A DNA stretch of 64,000 bases from an uncultured Tateyamaria sp. (GCF_947503465.1 NZ_CANNDN010000001.1:1922001-1986000); one strand, 5' to 3'. Positions 40,240 to 49,560 are shown, counted from the stretch's first letter. Translations and numbers: made by a program. Notes: a model not told the origin generated them from the sequence alone.

Positions 40240-40961
40240 TCCTGACCTCTTTCTTCGCGGCCCTTGGACAGATCAGCGACCCGCGTTTTCGGCGCGTTCT
40301 CTTGCTGGGTATCGCGCTTACCATCGCGTTGCTGATTGCGGCGACGTCAGGTTTTGTGTGGTTTATCGGATGGCTGACCGCGGACGGGGTATCTGTTCCA
40401 TGGATCGGAACGATCACCTGGCTGGGTGATATCATCACCTGGAGTTCGTTCTTCCTGTTCCTTGTCCTTTCGGTCTTTCTGATGATGCCGGTGGCATCCG
40501 CGATCACCTCGATGTTCCTGGAAGAAGTCGCGCAAGCGGTTGAAGACAAACACTATCCCCATCTGCCGCCCGCACACAGCATCCCTTTCGGCGATGCGGT
40601 CGTGGATACGGTGAACTTTCTTGGTGTCTTGATCGGCGCCAACATTCTGGCGCTGATCCTGTATGTCTTCTTCGCCCCGGCGGCGCCTTTCATCTTCTGG
40701 GCGCTGAACGGGTTCCTTTTGGGGCGGGAATATTTCACGCTGGCCGCCATGCGCCGCGTGGGCCGTGCACAGGCCAAAGAGCTGCGTCGCGCGCACAACG
40801 GCACCATCTGGCTGGCCGGAACGCTAATGGCGATCCCCCTGTCCGTGCCCCTGGTGAACTTGCTGATCCCCATCATCGGGGCCGCAACCTTCACCCATAT
40901 CTTTCACTCGGTCACAGCGGCTCAAGCGCCCGGTCAAAGAAGTTCATATCGTCCAGACTGA
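40236..40961 (+). CDS. EI24-domain membrane protein (CysZ-like)
   Basis: A 241-residue membrane protein with about four hydrophobic helices and the EI24/CysZ-type loop FLEEVAQAVEDKHYP near residue 92. CysZ transports sulfate in other bacteria, but no sulfate-assimilation genes are nearby, so the cargo is open. ATG 40236 is fixed by the ATGA overlap with the nitroreductase. Its last 50 bp overlap the convergent DUF1467 gene. Confidence 0.82.
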   Translation: MILTSFFAALGQISDPRFRRVLLLGIALTIALLIAATSGFVWFIGWLTADGVSVPWIGTITWLGDIITWSSFFLFLVLSVFLMMPVASAITSMFLEEVAQAVEDKHYPHLPPAHSIPFGDAVVDTVNFLGVLIGANILALILYVFFAPAAPFIFWALNGFLLGREYFTLAAMRRVGRAQAKELRRAHNGTIWLAGTLMAIPLSVPLVNLLIPIIGAATFTHIFHSVTAAQAPGQRSSYRPD

Positions 40962-41187
40962 TCCATCCCGACAGGATGATCCCGGCGATGACAATCCACA
41001 ACACCAGGGCAACCCATGTCACAATCCACGCCTTGCGACGGGTGTGGTGGTGTTCGGGCGCACCGGCATGGGTGCCCGGCTCGACCGCGCCCAGATCACC
41101 TTGGGTCTGCACCTTGATCGGCAGGGCAATCAGAAAACACAGCCACCAGATGACCGCATAAAGAACAAGGGCTGATGTGATCCCCAT
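40912..41187 (-). CDS. DUF1467 small membrane protein
   Basis: A 91-residue protein with two transmembrane helices flanking a His-rich loop (APEHHHTRRKA). It matches the DUF1467 family, of unknown function, which is regularly found next to methylmalonyl-CoA epimerase in alphaproteobacteria, as here. Start overlaps the epimerase stop by ATGA. Its coding end overlaps the EI24-domain gene by 50 bp on the opposite strand. Confidence 0.85.
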   Translation of the reverse strand: MGITSALVLYAVIWWLCFLIALPIKVQTQGDLGAVEPGTHAGAPEHHHTRRKAWIVTWVALVLWIVIAGIILSGWISLDDMNFFDRALEPL

Positions 41188-41591
41188 CAGACCTGCTCGA
41201 GCTCGGTCAACGTGCCGTTCATGTCCTTGGGATGCAGGAACAGGACCGGTTTGCCGTGGGCCCCGATCTTGGGTTCCCCATCCCCCAGAACGCGCAGGCC
41301 GCTGGCCTTCAGGTGGTCGCGGGCAGCGATGATATCTTCGACCTCGTAGCAGACGTGGTGGATACCGCCCGACGGGTTCTTGTCGAGAAACCCCTGGATG
41401 GGGCTGTTGTCGCCCAAGGGGTACAGCAATTCGATCTTGGTGTTTGGCAATTCAATAAAAATGACCGTCACGCCGTGATCGGGTTCGTCCTGCGGCTCCC
41501 CCACATTTGCGCCCAGCGCGCTGCGATATTGTGCGGCGGCGGCGTCTAGGTCGGGGACAGCGATGGCGACGTGGTTCAGGCGACCGATCAT
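41187..41591 (-). CDS. mce: Methylmalonyl-CoA epimerase
   Basis: A 134-residue VOC-fold enzyme that converts (S)- to (R)-methylmalonyl-CoA in propionyl-CoA catabolism. Metal-ligand candidates are His in LNHVAIAVPDLD, His in GGIHHVCYEVED and the C-terminal Glu in GTLTELEQV. Length is typical. The mutase and carboxylase partners are not in the window. Co-translated with the DUF1467 gene. Confidence 0.94.
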   Translation of the reverse strand: MIGRLNHVAIAVPDLDAAAAQYRSALGANVGEPQDEPDHGVTVIFIELPNTKIELLYPLGDNSPIQGFLDKNPSGGIHHVCYEVEDIIAARDHLKASGLRVLGDGEPKIGAHGKPVLFLHPKDMNGTLTELEQV

Positions 41592-41659
41592 GATTCAGGG
41601 CTCCGTTGACGTGTATTTGTGCCCTTATCCCCAACGGACGGGCGACGCGCAATGTGACG

Positions 41660-41674
41660 TTAACGCGCTGTTAG
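41660..41674. promoter_or_regulatory. CtrA-like box upstream of the response regulator
   Basis: TTAA at 41660-41663, seven bases, then TTAG at 41671-41674, one base off the CtrA consensus TTAA-N7-TTAA. It is 46 bp before the response-regulator start. CtrA is the master regulator of motility and gene-transfer agents in Rhodobacterales, so this is a plausible target. Confidence 0.5.
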
Positions 41675-41719
41675 GCATGGCGACGTAACGATGAGTCGCA
41701 AGAGATTTTGGAGGATCTG

Positions 41720-42439
41720 ATGGACACGACGGACCCGTTCAAGCCAACATACCCAGCCCCGACGCCTTTGCGCCCCTTGCTTGGGCTCACAGTGCTGGTG
41801 ATCGAAGACAGCCGATTTGCCTGCGAAGCGATGCGCCTGCTGTGCCTGCGCAGCGGCGCGCGCATCCGGCGGGCCGACACGATGCGTGCGGCACGACGGC
41901 ATCTGCAGGTCTACCGCCCCTCGGTGGCTATCGTCGATCTGGGGCTGCCAGATGGCAACGGCGCGGATCTGATCCACGATCTGGCCAATGCCGCGCAACG
42001 ACCGGACGTGATCCTGGGTATCTCGGGGGATGCAGACAGCGAACATCGCGCGCTTGACGCCGGCGCGGACGGGTTCCTGGAAAAACCGGTTGTTTCACTG
42101 GCACAGTTTCAGGAAGCGATCCTGACCCACCTGCCGGAAGACCGGCAACCTCTTGGCCCACGCGCCCTGCCGGATGGAGAGGTCCAGCCGGACCCGATCG
42201 CCTATCGCGACGACATGGTGCATGTGGCGGACGTGCTGGAAGATGCGCAAGACGCCCGCGCACTGGATTACGTTGTGCAATTCCTGGGCGGCGTTGCACG
42301 CAGCGCACGGGACACCGAACTGTTGCAGGCCACGGATGCCCTGGCGGCCAAACGCGCCCGTGGGGATGCCGCAGCATCGGAAACCGCAGTGATTGCAGGG
42401 TTGGTACAGGATCGTCTGGCGGAAAAGATTGCGATCTAG
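41720..42439 (+). CDS. Response regulator with receiver domain and unassigned helical C-terminus
   Basis: A 239-residue protein with a receiver domain at about residues 25-145: acidic pocket VLVIEDSR, phospho-Asp in AIVDLGLPDGNG and the Lys in GFLEKPV. After a linker, the last 75 residues are helical and lack a DNA-binding or enzymatic motif that I recognise. ATG 41720 has GGAGG at 41710-41714. No histidine kinase is adjacent. A CtrA-like box upstream suggests a cell-cycle or motility link (inference). Confidence 0.85.
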   Translation: MDTTDPFKPTYPAPTPLRPLLGLTVLVIEDSRFACEAMRLLCLRSGARIRRADTMRAARRHLQVYRPSVAIVDLGLPDGNGADLIHDLANAAQRPDVILGISGDADSEHRALDAGADGFLEKPVVSLAQFQEAILTHLPEDRQPLGPRALPDGEVQPDPIAYRDDMVHVADVLEDAQDARALDYVVQFLGGVARSARDTELLQATDALAAKRARGDAAASETAVIAGLVQDRLAEKIAI

Positions 42440-42448
42440 ACCGTTGTC

Positions 42449-43180
42449 TTAGCCGTCGGTCGCAATCAATGGGTCATCGGCAACACGAACCAGCCGGGTC
42501 AGATCCGACAATCGTTCCTTCTGATTGCCGTCTGCGTCAAAGTTGCTGTCGGACAGCCATGCGCCAAATGCCTCTTGCAAGGCGGGCCATTCGGCATCGA
42601 TGGCGGCAAACCACGCGGTGTCGCGGTTCCGCCCCTTGACCACTGTCGCTTGGCGAAACACGCCTTCATAGCTCAGCCCAAGGCGCTGTGCTGCGCGCCG
42701 CGACCTGGTGTTGAGCGCATCGCATTTCCACTCGAACCGCCGATACCCGGCTTCAAACGCCCAGGCCATCATGAGGTACAGCGCCTCGGTGGCCGCGCGG
42801 GTCTTTTGTAATGCAGGGCTGAAGTTGATGTGCCCGACCTCGATGCTGCCTGATTGCGGCGCAATCCGCAGGAAACTGGCAACCCCCTCGCATTGGCCAC
42901 TCGCCACGTTGAAGATCGCGTAGAATTGCAACGCGGGATCATGCTCCATATCCCGCACCCACCGGTGATACTGGGCCGAGGATGAAAACGGCCCGTATGG
43001 CAGGAAATCCCAAACGGTGTCGTGATCCACATAGGACCGAAACAGCAGCGCGGCATGGACATCTGCGCGCAGCGGTTCCAGCCGGGCATGCACGCCCGTC
43101 AGAACAGTTGTCGCATCGGGTACCGCGGGCGGTGTCCAGTTCGGCACAGGGGTCGCGTTCAGGGTGTACATCGCAGTCAT
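42449..43180 (-). CDS. GNAT family N-acetyltransferase (RimJ/RimL type)
   Basis: A 243-residue GNAT protein with the acetyl-CoA-binding region around SPALQKTRAATEALYLMM and the RimL-like segments FEWKCDALNTRSRRAAQRLGLSYEG near residue 170 (split here as motif B). It may acetylate a protein N-terminus or a small amine. Two closely spaced in-frame ATGs are possible; I keep the first. Convergent with the response-regulator gene. Confidence 0.88.
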   Translation of the reverse strand: MTAMYTLNATPVPNWTPPAVPDATTVLTGVHARLEPLRADVHAALLFRSYVDHDTVWDFLPYGPFSSSAQYHRWVRDMEHDPALQFYAIFNVASGQCEGVASFLRIAPQSGSIEVGHINFSPALQKTRAATEALYLMMAWAFEAGYRRFEWKCDALNTRSRRAAQRLGLSYEGVFRQATVVKGRNRDTAWFAAIDAEWPALQEAFGAWLSDSNFDADGNQKERLSDLTRLVRVADDPLIATDG

Positions 43181-43233
43181 GCGCGGACGTTAGGCAAGGA
43201 ACCGCCCAAGGCCAAGGGGGCATTGGCCCATAG

Positions 43234-44406
43234 CTACAGCATAACGCCGGGATCGGAGCCCATATCCAGACCGGGGAACACGGCACCTTCCAGAACATGG
43301 CGGTCAAGGCCCGTCAGGCTGCGCATGATCCAGGCGGCATGCGCGCGCACATCGCCCGTCGGCATCAGATCGCGGTCCTGATAAAGGTCGCCGTCGCCCA
43401 ATCTGGGCCACTGCCCGAAAACCCGCCCGCCCTTGATGGCGCCACCGGCAAGGATCATCAAACCGCCGGTCCCGTGATCCGTCCCGCCCGACCCGTTCTG
43501 GCGCGCAGTGCGGCCGAACTCCGTCATGGCGACGACAGCCGTCTTGTGCCAGGCATCGCCGCGCATCTTGTCCTGCAGGGTCAGCAGCGTTTCCGACAGC
43601 CGGTTCAAGGCGCGTCCCATCAACCGGTCCTGCGCGCGGTGCATATCCCACCCATTGATCGAAAACGCGGCGATCCGCGCATCCTCGGACAGACGGGCCG
43701 CAGCGAATTTGGCAATTTCAAGGTGGTCCCCTGCCGGACGTCCCTGCCTGTCGCCGGTCATTTCAGACAGGACCTGCGCCTCTGCCAGAGCAGCATGCAA
43801 GGCAGGATCGCTTTGCGTCACCAGCTCCAAAAGGCGCACGGCCTGCGGGCTCAGGTCAAAGTCCGCGTCCGGCGACCAATTCGCGACCTCTGCAGCGCCT
43901 TGCATCAGCCGCATATCCCCACGACCAATGGCATAGGCAGTCTGCCCGGTCACGCCGGGCACGGCCTGCAACATGCGGTTCAGCCACCCGTCGCGCACCC
44001 CGGCCAAGCTGGTTGTCCCTGCCTCAAGCAGGTCCTGCCCGTCAAAATGGCTGCGTTTGTCACGATAAGGCGTCGACACCGCGTGCACGAAAGACAAATG
44101 GCCCGCCTTCCACATCGGGATCAGCGGGGCAAGGCCCGGGTGCATCGCAAAGTACCCATCCAGATCATACGCCTCTTCCGACGGGTCCAGCGCAAGAGAC
44201 CCGCGCAACCCGGCAAAGCCCGGGTCACCATAGGGTTGCACCACGTCCAACCCATCCATGCCTCCGCGCAGGATAATGACCACCAGCCGAGTGTCCCAGG
44301 GCGCAGAGGCGAAGCTGACCGGGGTCAGCAGCGGGCTGGCCGCAAGCGAGCAGCCGATGACACCGGAGCGGGCCAGGAAATCACGGCGGGATATGGGCTG
44401 CGGCAT
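43234..44406 (-). CDS. DUF1501 Tat-exported protein
   Basis: A 390-residue DUF1501 protein (sulfatase/phosphatase-like fold by family assignment) of unknown function. A twin-arginine signal SRRDFLARSG is at residues 5-14, followed by a hydrophobic stretch, so it is exported folded. The conserved LRGGMDGLD motif is near residue 47, and FGRTARQNG and GTDHGTGG near 300. It lies 10 bp after the DUF1800 gene, the usual partner, so they are one operon. Confidence 0.9.
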   Translation of the reverse strand: MPQPISRRDFLARSGVIGCSLAASPLLTPVSFASAPWDTRLVVIILRGGMDGLDVVQPYGDPGFAGLRGSLALDPSEEAYDLDGYFAMHPGLAPLIPMWKAGHLSFVHAVSTPYRDKRSHFDGQDLLEAGTTSLAGVRDGWLNRMLQAVPGVTGQTAYAIGRGDMRLMQGAAEVANWSPDADFDLSPQAVRLLELVTQSDPALHAALAEAQVLSEMTGDRQGRPAGDHLEIAKFAAARLSEDARIAAFSINGWDMHRAQDRLMGRALNRLSETLLTLQDKMRGDAWHKTAVVAMTEFGRTARQNGSGGTDHGTGGLMILAGGAIKGGRVFGQWPRLGDGDLYQDRDLMPTGDVRAHAAWIMRSLTGLDRHVLEGAVFPGLDMGSDPGVML

Positions 44407-44415
44407 CGTTGCCTC

Positions 44416-45828
44416 CTATCGGCGTTGAAACGCGGGGGACATCAGCACAAGGCCAATCGCCTCGGGCCGGCTTTCGGCCGAAGCCGCGACAAAACGCACC
44501 GCATCATTGGCAAAACGGCCCAGCGCCGCATCCGCAAATACGCGGGGATCAGGCAAGGGCGTGATCAGCTGGAAGGGCTGGCGCATGGCCCAATCCACAC
44601 GCGCGGCCATGCCCTGCGGTGTAATCCATTCCGGGTCTTCTTCGGCCCAGCCATCAGGGCCGATGGGCCGTTCCCACTGCTGGCCCATGCGCACAAGCGG
44701 TACGGCCAGAACCTTGCGCATTGCCCGCTCGTCCAGGTCGCGCAAAGCATCGCGCGGCAAGGCCAAGGCGCGCAATGCAGAGGACACGAAATCGATCGGT
44801 AGTTTCATATTGGTCAAGGTCGGAGACCATGCCGCGAAATGGGTCAACAGCACCTCATAGACTGGCAGAAGCGCGCCATCATGCCCGACATAGGCCGACT
44901 CCAACGCGTCAATCAGGGCAGGATCAGGCGTATCTGACACAAAATGCACGGCAAGCTTCCACGCCAGATGCCGCGCGGTGGACGGATGCGCTGCCAGATC
45001 GCGCAGCACGGCGCGGATCGCATTGACGTTCGGTGCGTTGCCATAGCTGACCCCCATCACGGTTTCCGCCCCCGGTTCGGCATAGTCCTTGCGAAACTTG
45101 AACCCGTTGCGCGCGTCAAAGCTGAGGCCGGTGAACAGCTCGGCCAGCTGGGTCACATCCTCTTGCGTGTACGGGCCGTCCACCCCAAGCGTGTGCAACT
45201 CCATCACCTCGCGCGCGAGGTTTTCGTTCAATCCACTGCGTTTCTTCGGTCCGCGTTTGAGTGCACGCACGCTGTTCGGGCCCATGGACGCTTGCTGGTC
45301 CAGATATCCGATCATCAGCGGGTGCATCACGGCCGATTGCAGCAGATCCTCGAACCGGCCTGCGATAAAGGGACGGATTGCATCCTCTACGTAAGGGCCA
45401 GTCGCACGGCGGGCGACACCCGCCTTGCCCATGGCGGTAAAATGATCCGCCCAAAAGGCGACGATGCGTTCCCGAAAGGCGGTTGTGGTATGCACACGGC
45501 GCTGCATCGCTTGTCCCAACCAGGTGAACATCGCAATGCGTGCCGCGCCATTCAGCTTGTTGCGTTCCTTGCGCGCCTCTTCGGCCAATTCGGTGCCACG
45601 ATTCTGGCGCCGCACCTTGCGCGCCTCTTGCGCAGCCAGCATGCGCGACCGGAATGTGACGAAGGTTTCGATCGGGAATTCCGCCTGGGCAGTATCCGGG
45701 CCCACCAACCCCGATAGCATTTGTGCAGCATTTGCAGGCGCCGCCACATGGGGCGACAGGCCGTATCCAAACCGGATTTCCGCAAGCTCTGGATCAAAAT
45801 CACGCACGCGCACACCCCTTGGGGTCAC
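44416..45828 (-). CDS. DUF1800 protein
   Basis: A 470-residue DUF1800 protein of unknown function, which almost always pairs with DUF1501. Family signatures include FWADHFTAMG near residue 132, NENLAREVMELHTLG near 210, and the TQEDVTQLAELFTG segment near 230. I see no signal peptide; it may need DUF1501 for export (inference). A strong hairpin separates it from aspS. Confidence 0.88.
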   Translation of the reverse strand: MTPRGVRVRDFDPELAEIRFGYGLSPHVAAPANAAQMLSGLVGPDTAQAEFPIETFVTFRSRMLAAQEARKVRRQNRGTELAEEARKERNKLNGAARIAMFTWLGQAMQRRVHTTTAFRERIVAFWADHFTAMGKAGVARRATGPYVEDAIRPFIAGRFEDLLQSAVMHPLMIGYLDQQASMGPNSVRALKRGPKKRSGLNENLAREVMELHTLGVDGPYTQEDVTQLAELFTGLSFDARNGFKFRKDYAEPGAETVMGVSYGNAPNVNAIRAVLRDLAAHPSTARHLAWKLAVHFVSDTPDPALIDALESAYVGHDGALLPVYEVLLTHFAAWSPTLTNMKLPIDFVSSALRALALPRDALRDLDERAMRKVLAVPLVRMGQQWERPIGPDGWAEEDPEWITPQGMAARVDWAMRQPFQLITPLPDPRVFADAALGRFANDAVRFVAASAESRPEAIGLVLMSPAFQRR

Positions 45829-45850
45829 TGATTGTCACCCACAAGATAAC

Positions 45851-45883
45851 ACTGCTTGCCCAAGGTTTCACCGGGCAAGCAGT
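45851..45883. terminator. Hairpin between aspS and the DUF1800 gene
   Basis: An 11-bp perfect stem (ACTGCTTGCCC at 45851-45861 with 45873-45883) and an 11-nt loop. It lies 20 bp past the aspS stop on the minus strand. No run of T follows, so it may be a weak terminator, a transcript-stabilising hairpin, or an operator for the DUF1800/DUF1501 operon. Confidence 0.5.
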
Positions 45884-45902
45884 CACATCTGCAAATGCTT
45901 GC

Positions 45903-47768
45903 CTAGTCCTGCGGGATGACGCGCAGCCCCAGTTCCATCAGTTGGTCGCTTGTGGGGTCGCTTGGCGCATCCATCATCAAATCCTCGGCCCGCTGGTTCA
46001 TCGGGAACAGGATCACCTCGCGGATGTTCTGTTCACCCGCCAGCAGCATCACGATCCGGTCAATGCCGGCAGCACAGCCCCCGTGGGGCGGCGCGCCATA
46101 CTGGAACGCGTTGACCATTCCGCCAAAGCGCTTGCGCACCTCGGCCTCGTCATAGCCTGCGATCTCGAACGCCTTGAACATGATCTCGGGCCGGTGGTTC
46201 CGGATGGCCCCCGACACCAATTCATAGCCGTTGCAGGCAAGGTCGTATTGGAAACCAAGCACCTTGAGCGGATCACCCTGCAACGCCTCCATCCCGCCCT
46301 GGGGCATGGAAAACGGGTTGTGTTCAAAGTCGATCTTGCCGGTGTCCTCGTCCGCCTCGTAGATCGGGAAATCCACGATCCAGGCAAAGGCGAACCGGTC
46401 CTCGTCGATCAGCTTCAGTTCCTCGCCGATCACATTGCGCGCCCGACCCGCGATGGCCTCGAACGCCTTGGGCTTGCCGCCCAGGAAAAAGGCCGCGTCG
46501 CCCACCCCAAGCCCCAGTTGCTGGCGGATTGCTTCGGTGCGCTCAGGCCCGATGTTCTTGGCCAGCGGGCCTGCTCCCGCCCAAATCGTATTTGCAAGGG
46601 AGCTTTGATATTCGACGCCAGAAGTCTGCTGTGCTTCTTGAATTGCCATCAGCTTCTCATCGGCCGTATCAAATTGCTCTTCGCGCCAAAAGATATACCC
46701 CATCCCCGGCAACCCTTCCTTCTGCGCATAGGCGTTCATCCGGTCGCAGAACTTGCGGCTGCCGCCCGTGGGCGCGGGGATGGCGCGGATCTCCGTGCCC
46801 TCCTGCTCCAGCAGCTTGGCAAAGATGGCAAAGCCGGAACCAGCGAAATGTTCCGACACCACCTGCATCTTGATCGGGTTGCGCAGGTCGGGTTTGTCGC
46901 TGCCATACCACAGGGCGGCGTCGCGATAGCTGATCTGCTCCCACATCTCGGGCGCGTCGACATTCTTGCCGCCGCCGAACTCTTCGAACACACCCGCGAT
47001 CACGGGGCTGATCGTATCGAACACATCCTGCTGTGTGACGAACGACATCTCCATGTCCAGCTGGTAGAAGTCGGTAGGCGACCGGTCCGCGCGCGGGTCT
47101 TCATCGCGGAAACACGGAGCGATCTGGAAATATTTGTCAAAGCCCGACACCATCAACAGCTGCTTGAACTGCTGCGGGGCCTGCGGCAGAGCATAAAATT
47201 TTCCCGGATGCAGGCGCGAGGGCACCAGAAAGTCGCGCGCGCCTTCGGGAGACGACGCCGTGATGATCGGCGTCTGGTACTCGCGAAATTCCCGGTCCCA
47301 CATGCGCTTGCGGATCGACGCAACCACGTCCGACCGGAGTTTCATGTTCTCCTGCATCTTGTCGCGGCGCAGGTCGAGATAGCGGTAGGTCAGGCGCGTC
47401 TCTTCCGGATATTCCTGGTCACCAAACACCATCAACGGCAGCTCCGCCGCGTGGCCCAGCACCTCCATGTCACGGACAAACACCTCGATCTCGCCCGTCG
47501 GGATCTTGTCATTGACGAGGCTCGCATCGCGCGCCTTCACATTGCCGTCGATGCGAATGCACCATTCAGACCGCACCTTTTCCATCTCGGAAAACACCGG
47601 GCTGTCGGGGTCGCACAACACTTGCGTCACGCCGTAATGGTCGCGCAGGTCAATGAACAAGACGCCGCCGTGGTCGCGTACCCGGTGGACCCAGCCCGAC
47701 AGACGCACGGTATCACCCACATTGGCCGAGGTCAGAGCGGCGCAGGAGTGAGAGCGGTAAGCATGCAT
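45903..47768 (-). CDS. aspS: Aspartyl-tRNA synthetase (with an unusual 32-residue insertion)
   Basis: A 621-residue class IIb aminoacyl-tRNA synthetase. The N-terminal OB-fold ([25 protein letters not shown], split motif) binds tRNA; the catalytic core has [19 protein letters not shown]-type motif 2 and the C-terminal GIDRIVMLL motif 3. Length exceeds the usual ~590 because residues 365-396 (46581-46676) form an inserted block in the bacterial GAD-type domain, between FWREE and [10 protein letters not shown]. The block is about 46% GC against richer flanks. ATG 47768 has AGGGA upstream. The frame is intact, so the protein is likely functional. Confidence 0.94.
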   Translation of the reverse strand: MHAYRSHSCAALTSANVGDTVRLSGWVHRVRDHGGVLFIDLRDHYGVTQVLCDPDSPVFSEMEKVRSEWCIRIDGNVKARDASLVNDKIPTGEIEVFVRDMEVLGHAAELPLMVFGDQEYPEETRLTYRYLDLRRDKMQENMKLRSDVVASIRKRMWDREFREYQTPIITASSPEGARDFLVPSRLHPGKFYALPQAPQQFKQLLMVSGFDKYFQIAPCFRDEDPRADRSPTDFYQLDMEMSFVTQQDVFDTISPVIAGVFEEFGGGKNVDAPEMWEQISYRDAALWYGSDKPDLRNPIKMQVVSEHFAGSGFAIFAKLLEQEGTEIRAIPAPTGGSRKFCDRMNAYAQKEGLPGMGYIFWREEQFDTADEKLMAIQEAQQTSGVEYQSSLANTIWAGAGPLAKNIGPERTEAIRQQLGLGVGDAAFFLGGKPKAFEAIAGRARNVIGEELKLIDEDRFAFAWIVDFPIYEADEDTGKIDFEHNPFSMPQGGMEALQGDPLKVLGFQYDLACNGYELVSGAIRNHRPEIMFKAFEIAGYDEAEVRKRFGGMVNAFQYGAPPHGGCAAGIDRIVMLLAGEQNIREVILFPMNQRAEDLMMDAPSDPTSDQLMELGLRVIPQD

Positions 47769-47886
47769 GGTCGTGTCCCTTCGGGGCTGCGGATTTGATC
47801 GGCGCAGATACACCGGGCAAGGGGTGGAAAGTCAAGGCGACAACGGCCCTGACCCCATGCTATCACGGACAAAAAGGGAGGGTCCG

Positions 47887-48270
47887 ATGGACGACAAATG
47901 GGCCAGAGGCATGGGCGTGCGCCGCACGGTGCTGGGCGACGCCCACGTGGACCGGGCGGAGGCGGTGAAAACGGCGTTCGATGCCCCGTTTCAGGAACTG
48001 ATCACCGAAGGTGCCTGGGGCACCGTCTGGGCCAGCGACGCGATCAGCTTGCGGGAACGGTCAATGTTGACGCTCGCCTTGCTGGCCGCGACCGGCAATT
48101 TCGAGGAAATCCCCATGCACATTCGCGCGACCGCGCGCACAGGGGCCACACCCAGCGATGTGGCCGAAGCCTTCCAGCACGTCGCGATCTACGCCGGGGT
48201 CCCGCGCGCCAACAGGGCACTCAGGATTGCCAAAGACACCTATGCCGAGATGGAGGCAAACGGTGACTGA
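47887..48270 (+). CDS. pcaC: 4-Carboxymuconolactone decarboxylase
   Basis: A 127-residue AhpD-like-fold enzyme of the protocatechuate branch of the beta-ketoadipate pathway, decarboxylating 4-carboxymuconolactone. The core reads [15 protein letters not shown] near residue 58, then [23 protein letters not shown] (split) carrying the conserved His. AGGGAGGG precedes ATG 47887; a longer in-frame start at 47767 lies in the aspS leader. It overlaps pcaH by 8 bp. Confidence 0.92.
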   Translation: MDDKWARGMGVRRTVLGDAHVDRAEAVKTAFDAPFQELITEGAWGTVWASDAISLRERSMLTLALLAATGNFEEIPMHIRATARTGATPSDVAEAFQHVAIYAGVPRANRALRIAKDTYAEMEANGD

Positions 48271-48985
48271 ACCGCTTAACCGCCGGGATCGCGCCTGGCA
48301 CCCTGCGCCGCATTTCCCCGACTACAAATCCAGCATCTACAGGTCCCCGCGAAAGCCGTTGGTCATGGCCCCGCCATCAGCCAGCGAAGACAGCGGTCCC
48401 GTCTTCGGCCACGATATGATTGGGCCGCTTGACAATGACCTGATCCGCAACTTTGCCGCCCCGGGCGAGATGGCGATCGGCCCGCGCCTGATCGTGCACG
48501 GCCGGGTGTTGGATGAAAACGCGCGCCCCGTGCCCGGCACCCTGATCGAAGTGTGGCAGGCCAATGCAGGCGGACGCTATCGTCACGCGAAAGAAGGATA
48601 CCTTGCCCCGCTTGATCCCAATTTCGGTGGATGCGGGCGCATGATCACGGACGACAACGGCGCGTATCGTTTCACGACAATCAAGCCCGGACCCTACCCG
48701 TGGCCCAACGGGCCCAATGACTGGCGGCCGGCGCATATCCACTTCTCCGTCTTCGGGCACAGCTTTGGTCAGCGTCTGGTGACACAGATGTATTTCGAAG
48801 GTGACCCGCTGATCCCGCTGTGCCCCATCGTCCGCTCCATCGCCGATCCGGCCGCCATCGCGCAACTGACGGCGCCGCTGGATATGGCGGCAACGGCCCC
48901 GATGGACGCCCTGTCCCACCGCTTTGACATTGTGCTGCGCGGGCGCGGATCGACCCTGTTTGAAAACCGGAGAGAGGGGAATTGA
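48263..48985 (+). CDS. pcaH: Protocatechuate 3,4-dioxygenase beta subunit
   Basis: A 240-residue iron(III) intradiol dioxygenase subunit opening the protocatechuate ring to beta-carboxymuconate. Iron ligands are visible as Tyr in GGRYRHAKE near residue 109, Tyr in GPYPWPNG near 145, and the two His of [10 protein letters not shown] near 160. The GTG start at 48263 follows TGGAGG at 48251-48256 and makes an 8-bp overlap with pcaC. Its TGA stop overlaps the pcaG ATG. Confidence 0.94.
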   Translation: MTEPLNRRDRAWHPAPHFPDYKSSIYRSPRKPLVMAPPSASEDSGPVFGHDMIGPLDNDLIRNFAAPGEMAIGPRLIVHGRVLDENARPVPGTLIEVWQANAGGRYRHAKEGYLAPLDPNFGGCGRMITDDNGAYRFTTIKPGPYPWPNGPNDWRPAHIHFSVFGHSFGQRLVTQMYFEGDPLIPLCPIVRSIADPAAIAQLTAPLDMAATAPMDALSHRFDIVLRGRGSTLFENRREGN

Positions 48986-49554
48986 TGGCAAAGCGTCGGT
49001 TGAAAGAAAGCCCTTCACAGACAGCCGGGCCTTATGTGCATATCGGCTGCACGCCGAATTTTGCAGGGATCAGAGGCATTTACGACACCGATCCCGGCAA
49101 CATCATGCGTACTGACACCACCCTTGGCGATCAGATCACCATCACCGGCACTGTGTTTGATGGACAGGGCACGCCCCTGACCGATGCCCTGGTCGAGATT
49201 TGGCAAGCAGATGCAGAGGGCCGGTTTGCGCCCACAAATATCGGGTTTTCGGGCTGGGGGCGATGCCCGGCAGACCAGGATACAGGCGCGTGGCGCTTTG
49301 ACACGATCCGACCTGGGGCAACCAAAGACGGTGCCGGTCACGTCACCTTTTGGATCGTCGCGCGGGGAATCAATGTCGGCCTACACACGCGCATGTACTT
49401 CCCCAATGATCCATTGCTGGACAGCGATCCGTGGCTTGCACTGGTGGAAGACGCGCGTCGCAGCACGTTGATCGCAACGCAGACCGGCGACGGGCAGTTC
49501 AATTTTGACATTCATCTTCAGGGGCCAGCCGAAACCGTGTTTTTCGACGCTTGA
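48985..49554 (+). CDS. pcaG: Protocatechuate 3,4-dioxygenase alpha subunit
   Basis: A 189-residue non-iron subunit of the same enzyme, sharing the intradiol-dioxygenase fold but lacking the iron His pair (it has HVTFWIVARG where pcaH has HIHFSVFG). It begins with the family's SPSQTAGPYVHIG segment. ATG 48985 is just after a TTG codon in frame and overlaps the pcaH stop (TGATG). pcaB, pcaD and a pcaQ regulator are not in the window. Confidence 0.93.
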   Translation: MAKRRLKESPSQTAGPYVHIGCTPNFAGIRGIYDTDPGNIMRTDTTLGDQITITGTVFDGQGTPLTDALVEIWQADAEGRFAPTNIGFSGWGRCPADQDTGAWRFDTIRPGATKDGAGHVTFWIVARGINVGLHTRMYFPNDPLLDSDPWLALVEDARRSTLIATQTGDGQFNFDIHLQGPAETVFFDA

Positions 49555-49560
49555 AACGCA

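Noticed and set aside
45723-47798. 691-residue open frame opposite aspS
   Set aside because: Antisense to aspS; long only because stop codons are rare in this frame in GC-rich DNA.
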